The notes under the pieces: model-generated
Told to the model about the DNA's origin: nothing
Seen by the model: the letters and a program-made list of their open reading frames with translations, nothing else
Database searches by the model: none
Part shown: positions 22,645 to 25,448 of the stretch, piece after piece
Layout: every line of letters starts with the position of its first letter
Numbering within the stretch: the first letter of the stretch is position 1
Position numbers and translations under genes: made by a program
NCBI GenBank assembly: GCA_035506295.1
Contig: DATJPR010000208.1
Location: 1 to 25,448, forward strand
Reading direction: 5' to 3'
Source: DATJPR01 sp035506295
GTDB taxonomy: Bacteria > Bacteroidota > Ignavibacteria > UBA10030 > UBA6906
Length of the DNA stretch: 25,448 nucleotides

Positions 22645-24353
22645 GGCGCGTTCCGCAAAATGACGAATTTTCCGGTGAGGGTTCCTCCGTCGTACTCCAA
22701 CGTGTAAAAATACACCCCGGAAGCAGCCCGTCGACCGCGCATAGTAATACCATCCCAGGTGAAGACGGTCCTTCCGAACAAGCTCCCTGCGTTCAACGCG
22801 CTCTCATAGATAAGGCTCATGCCGCTGTCATAGATCCGCATCGTCGCGGAGGCAGCATCTGCAGGGATGGACAATTTCGTCGTTCCGTTGTTTCGGAAGG
22901 GATTGGGAAACGGATCGCCGATCTTCATTCCGGAAATGTAGGGACTGCCGCCGGCGACGACCCATGATTTCCACAGCGATGGATCATCATAGGTCACCGC
23001 GTAATAGCACGTGCCGACGACATGGTCGAAGGTGGCGTCGTTCTGACGGTTGCTGAGCGTAAGGGTGTAAGGTCGTAGAGGAATATTCGCACTGAGCGCC
23101 GTCGCCGCGTCGAGATTCGTGATGATGACCGTCCCTGTGTCCGTTCCCGCCGCCACATCGTAATACCCGGCGCTCAGGGAGGGCAGGGTCCCATTGAACG
23201 GCTGGCTTCCGCTCGACGAAGAGAAACTGACGCCACTTGCTGCAATTCTCGGATAGAGTCTACCCGCGGGATAGTACGTCCCGAGACTGGCCCTATCAGC
23301 AGTGTAGTAGTTCCAGAGGTTCCACTCTGAGAATGCCGAAGGGAAATTCGATCCGTGCCTCCCGATGACCGTTTCGTTTGCTGCGAGCGGAGGCTCATTG
23401 TGGATATCCTGCCAGATCTCCAGCATGATGCCAGTGCCATACTTCTGTGCAAGATAGATACCCCAGATGCAGCGACTGTACATGATAATGTCATTCGACG
23501 TAAAGGGTGTCCCGGGATTTCTAAAATGTCCCCACGATGCCTGGATATAATTGAGGTAGTCCATGACCGCCGGGAACGTCATCGTTTCCATCCAGACGGA
23601 GGTGAGTTCATAGAAGAAAATCTCACTGGTCCAATAACCATAGTTGCCAAGCTGAATGGCGTGATGAAACTCATGCGCGATGGTCACGCGAAGCGCAGGA
23701 ATTCCTCTGTTCGAAGCGGGATTCACAAAGACGAAGTCATTATCGATCGTCATGAAGCAGGTATAGGTGCCACCATCCGGCCGTGCATCAAGCTGGACAT
23801 CGGGTGTCGTCTCTCCATACTCCAGACCCAGATCATCGATGTAGATATCATACTCCGGGCCGCCTCCCGCCATGCCATCTGAAGGCGGCGGAAGAAAGCC
23901 GAGCGAATCAACCTCAAAGGTGTAAACGGTATTTGCAATGGACAGAACGGAGTCGACAAAACTCTCTGCTGAGCCCGGGATGCGATTGGATGACGAGTCG
24001 AGCAATGCTGGGGCGTCTATGCCCGTCGTATCGTAATGCACCGTAAATTGTCCCGCGGTTCGCTTCTTCTGGCGCTCCGCACGTGAGAGGAGTTGCGCAA
24101 TGAGCGGCTGAAGGTGTGCCGGTGCCGTTGCACGTGCCCGGAACGCGGCGGCACAGAGAGGAAAACCGCATTTGACGCACCCGGAAGTGTCGCGCTGCAT
24201 AGAGAGGGCGCTTGCCAACGCTTCGCGAACAGCTGCCGCAGCTGATTGTTGATGGGTCGAACCAGCGTCGGCCTTCCCGGTCGGGATGGAGAACACAAGC
24301 ACAAACAAGACTGAGACACACCATCTGACCGGGGACAGGAAGGGCCCTTTCAC
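22641..24353 (-). CDS. Secreted zinc metalloprotease (MXAN_6640-like) with T9SS sorting domain
   Basis: The 570-residue protein has a hydrophobic signal segment (about 11-29), a prodomain-like region with a CxxCx4C cluster (59-67), and a catalytic region. That region shows FTVHYDTTGIDAP (about 103-115), YDIYIDDLGLEYG and the zinc motif HEFHH at 227-231, with Glu256 in VWMETM as a likely third ligand. This resembles the MXAN_6640-type putative metalloproteases. After a beta-rich linker the final 90 residues form a type A T9SS C-terminal sorting domain: GDPFPNPF, MRIYDSGM, TFTWDG-like FTWDGI, SGVYFYTLEYD, and a last strand ending KFVILRN. It should therefore be exported through the outer membrane by T9SS. 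It starts with GTG overlapping the upstream stop (GTGA). Proteolytic activity is inferred. Confidence 0.82.
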   Translation of the reverse strand: MKGPFLSPVRWCVSVLFVLVFSIPTGKADAGSTHQQSAAAAVREALASALSMQRDTSGCVKCGFPLCAAAFRARATAPAHLQPLIAQLLSRAERQKKRTAGQFTVHYDTTGIDAPALLDSSSNRIPGSAESFVDSVLSIANTVYTFEVDSLGFLPPPSDGMAGGGPEYDIYIDDLGLEYGETTPDVQLDARPDGGTYTCFMTIDNDFVFVNPASNRGIPALRVTIAHEFHHAIQLGNYGYWTSEIFFYELTSVWMETMTFPAVMDYLNYIQASWGHFRNPGTPFTSNDIIMYSRCIWGIYLAQKYGTGIMLEIWQDIHNEPPLAANETVIGRHGSNFPSAFSEWNLWNYYTADRASLGTYYPAGRLYPRIAASGVSFSSSSGSQPFNGTLPSLSAGYYDVAAGTDTGTVIITNLDAATALSANIPLRPYTLTLSNRQNDATFDHVVGTCYYAVTYDDPSLWKSWVVAGGSPYISGMKIGDPFPNPFRNNGTTKLSIPADAASATMRIYDSGMSLIYESALNAGSLFGRTVFTWDGITMRGRRAASGVYFYTLEYDGGTLTGKFVILRNAP

Positions 24354-25448
24354 TCGCCGAACCTCCTGAACGGGTCGAGAAGAACTCTCACGGTACCCGC
24401 TCGAGCGTCGGTAATCACCAGATCACTTGCCGCAGAATGACGCAAATGGCCGACCACAAAATTCCCGGCGTTCTCGGCCGCAGTAATCGGCACCGGCGCC
24501 GTAAAGCCGAAGTTCTCGTCCCCCCGGAAGAAGAAGATCTCCTTGCGCAAAGCGTCATCAAATACGAGGTCGGTTATGCCGTCCCCGTCGACGTCCTCCA
24601 GTGCCATGGCCGTGTCGTCCATCGGACGAAAGCCTCTGATCCATTGCACCGACCCCGCAAGGGTGTCGCCGCTGATGGAGAACACGGCAACCATGTCGGA
24701 TGGCTCACGCAGGGCAACCGCGGCTGCCGAGACCGATTCCCCGGTTGTCTGCCCCCAGGCAAGCAGAAACGTCGAGGACATTGAGTCGGAATAGGAAAAC
24801 ACCGGGCGCAAGGCGCCGAAAGCAAACTCCGAGGTGGCCGTCGTGGAGTAAACCGTGGTCCTCCCTGTCCGCGGATCGTTTGTGGCGAACAATGCGTCAA
24901 GGCCGCCCGTGAGGACGTCCCGCCTTGCGGTCGCCGCAAGCACGGTAGACGCGACGGAAGGGCGGAACGCGCGTTCAAGGAACTGCCGCCTGCTTAACTG
25001 CTCGAGAAAGGTGAGCAATACTCCATTGCCCGCATCGTCGTGCGATCGGAGCATGATCTCAATCCGCCGCAGGGCGGGATTCAAGGAAGCCTCCAGCACT
25101 TCGGGCTTTCGACCGGCAGGCATCGCAATCGTGGAAGAAGCGGACCTGTCGCCTTCCATCGTCACGACTCGAACGTGACCGGCGATCGCGTCGGAAACGA
25201 CAAATCCCGGCGTCCTCCCATCAACAGGGGCGACCGCGGAAGGCGACTCCCCGACGATCAACGATTGTTGCGCCCTGAATCGGCCGTCTCCTTCATTCTT
25301 GAGAACCGAGACGGTGCTCGAGCCTTCGTTGGCCACAAGAATGTCGTTGTTGCCGTCATGATCCATGTCGGCAAGCGCGATCCCCCTGGGGTCCATCCCC
25401 ACCGCATAGACATTGTCGTGCTGAGGCGCGCTTGCCCGTCCGTCGTTG
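24350..25448 (-). CDS. FG-GAP/VCBS repeat protein, C-terminal part (5' end outside window)
   Basis: The frame is open from the window's right edge, so the GTG at 25402 is not the real start. About 366 residues are visible. Two beta-propeller blade motifs with calcium-type loops are clear: DPRGIALADMDHDGNNDILVAN near the visible N-terminus and TAMALEDVDGDGITDLVFDD near the C-terminus (each quoted in part; DxDxDGxxD loops). Weaker blades lie between. Such propellers are usually exported and bind other proteins or glycans. No T9SS sorting domain follows; the chain ends shortly after VLLDPFRRF. Its stop overlaps the protease start in GTGA, so it probably belongs to the same transcript as the protease and ccm genes. 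Confidence 0.75.
   Translation of the reverse strand, partial: NDGRASAPQHDNVYAVGMDPRGIALADMDHDGNNDILVANEGSSTVSVLKNEGDGRFRAQQSLIVGESPSAVAPVDGRTPGFVVSDAIAGHVRVVTMEGDRSASSTIAMPAGRKPEVLEASLNPALRRIEIMLRSHDDAGNGVLLTFLEQLSRRQFLERAFRPSVASTVLAATARRDVLTGGLDALFATNDPRTGRTTVYSTTATSEFAFGALRPVFSYSDSMSSTFLLAWGQTTGESVSAAAVALREPSDMVAVFSISGDTLAGSVQWIRGFRPMDDTAMALEDVDGDGITDLVFDDALRKEIFFFRGDENFGFTAPVPITAAENAGNFVVGHLRHSAASDLVITDARAGTVRVLLDPFRRFGE

Noticed and set aside
1..25448. tRNA, rRNA, CRISPR arrays, insertion sequences or phage genes
   Set aside because: None was seen by eye: no conserved tRNA T-arm, no regularly spaced direct repeats with unique spacers, no transposase or integrase motif. The heptamer arrays lack spacers and are not CRISPR.

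Overview
The window most likely comes from a member of the Bacteroidota, possibly the Ignavibacteria/Chlorobi side, with a GC-rich genome. Four observations point there: a type IX secretion (T9SS) C-terminal sorting domain on a secreted protease, a bacillithiol deacetylase (BshB1), a Bacteroidota-style CcmF with a long C-terminal domain, and several putative promoters of the form TTG-N20/21-TAnnTT. The placement is inferred from gene content; no rRNA or tRNA gene was seen.

Layout. Positions 3-1007 (+) hold the 3' end of a fibronectin type III repeat protein. Facing it are a membrane-anchored bactofilin-like protein (1107-2279, -) and an aldo/keto reductase (2443-3456, -). A divergent region then leads to an orphan NarL-type response regulator (3650-4336, +). 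After a poorly understood 500-base stretch, with a perfect 16-bp palindrome and a possible small gene, come a cobalamin-binding radical SAM protein (4851-6419, +) and a small winged-helix-like protein (6495-6761, +). A leader with an intrinsic terminator precedes a cold-shock protein gene (7049-7249, +), which converges on secG (7336-7701, -).

From 16204 down to 7849 the minus strand carries one tightly packed cluster: xseA, xseB, dxs, a Gfo/Idh/MocA oxidoreductase, a PhoB-like regulator, a PhoR-like kinase, ribD and ribE. Most junctions overlap by a few bases or are separated by fewer than 25, so one transcript probably serves DNA repair, isoprenoid synthesis, envelope sensing and riboflavin synthesis. 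Diverging from xseA are bshB1 and a DUF2231 membrane protein (16376-17520, +), which overlap by 4 bases.

The right third (25448 down to 17610, -) is a cytochrome c maturation operon: ccmA, ccmB, ccmC, a 43-codon ccmD-like gene, ccmE and ccmF. CcmE has Cys in a CxxxY motif where the classical protein has His, the hallmark of the variant called System I*. No ccmH or ccmG lies among these genes. Upstream and coupled by 4-base overlaps are a T9SS-type zinc metalloprotease and an FG-GAP/VCBS repeat protein running off the window.

Degenerate 7-base-period repeats occur at several gene borders: related inverted copies flank ccmF, and another lies between ribE and secG next to an abnormal RibE tail.
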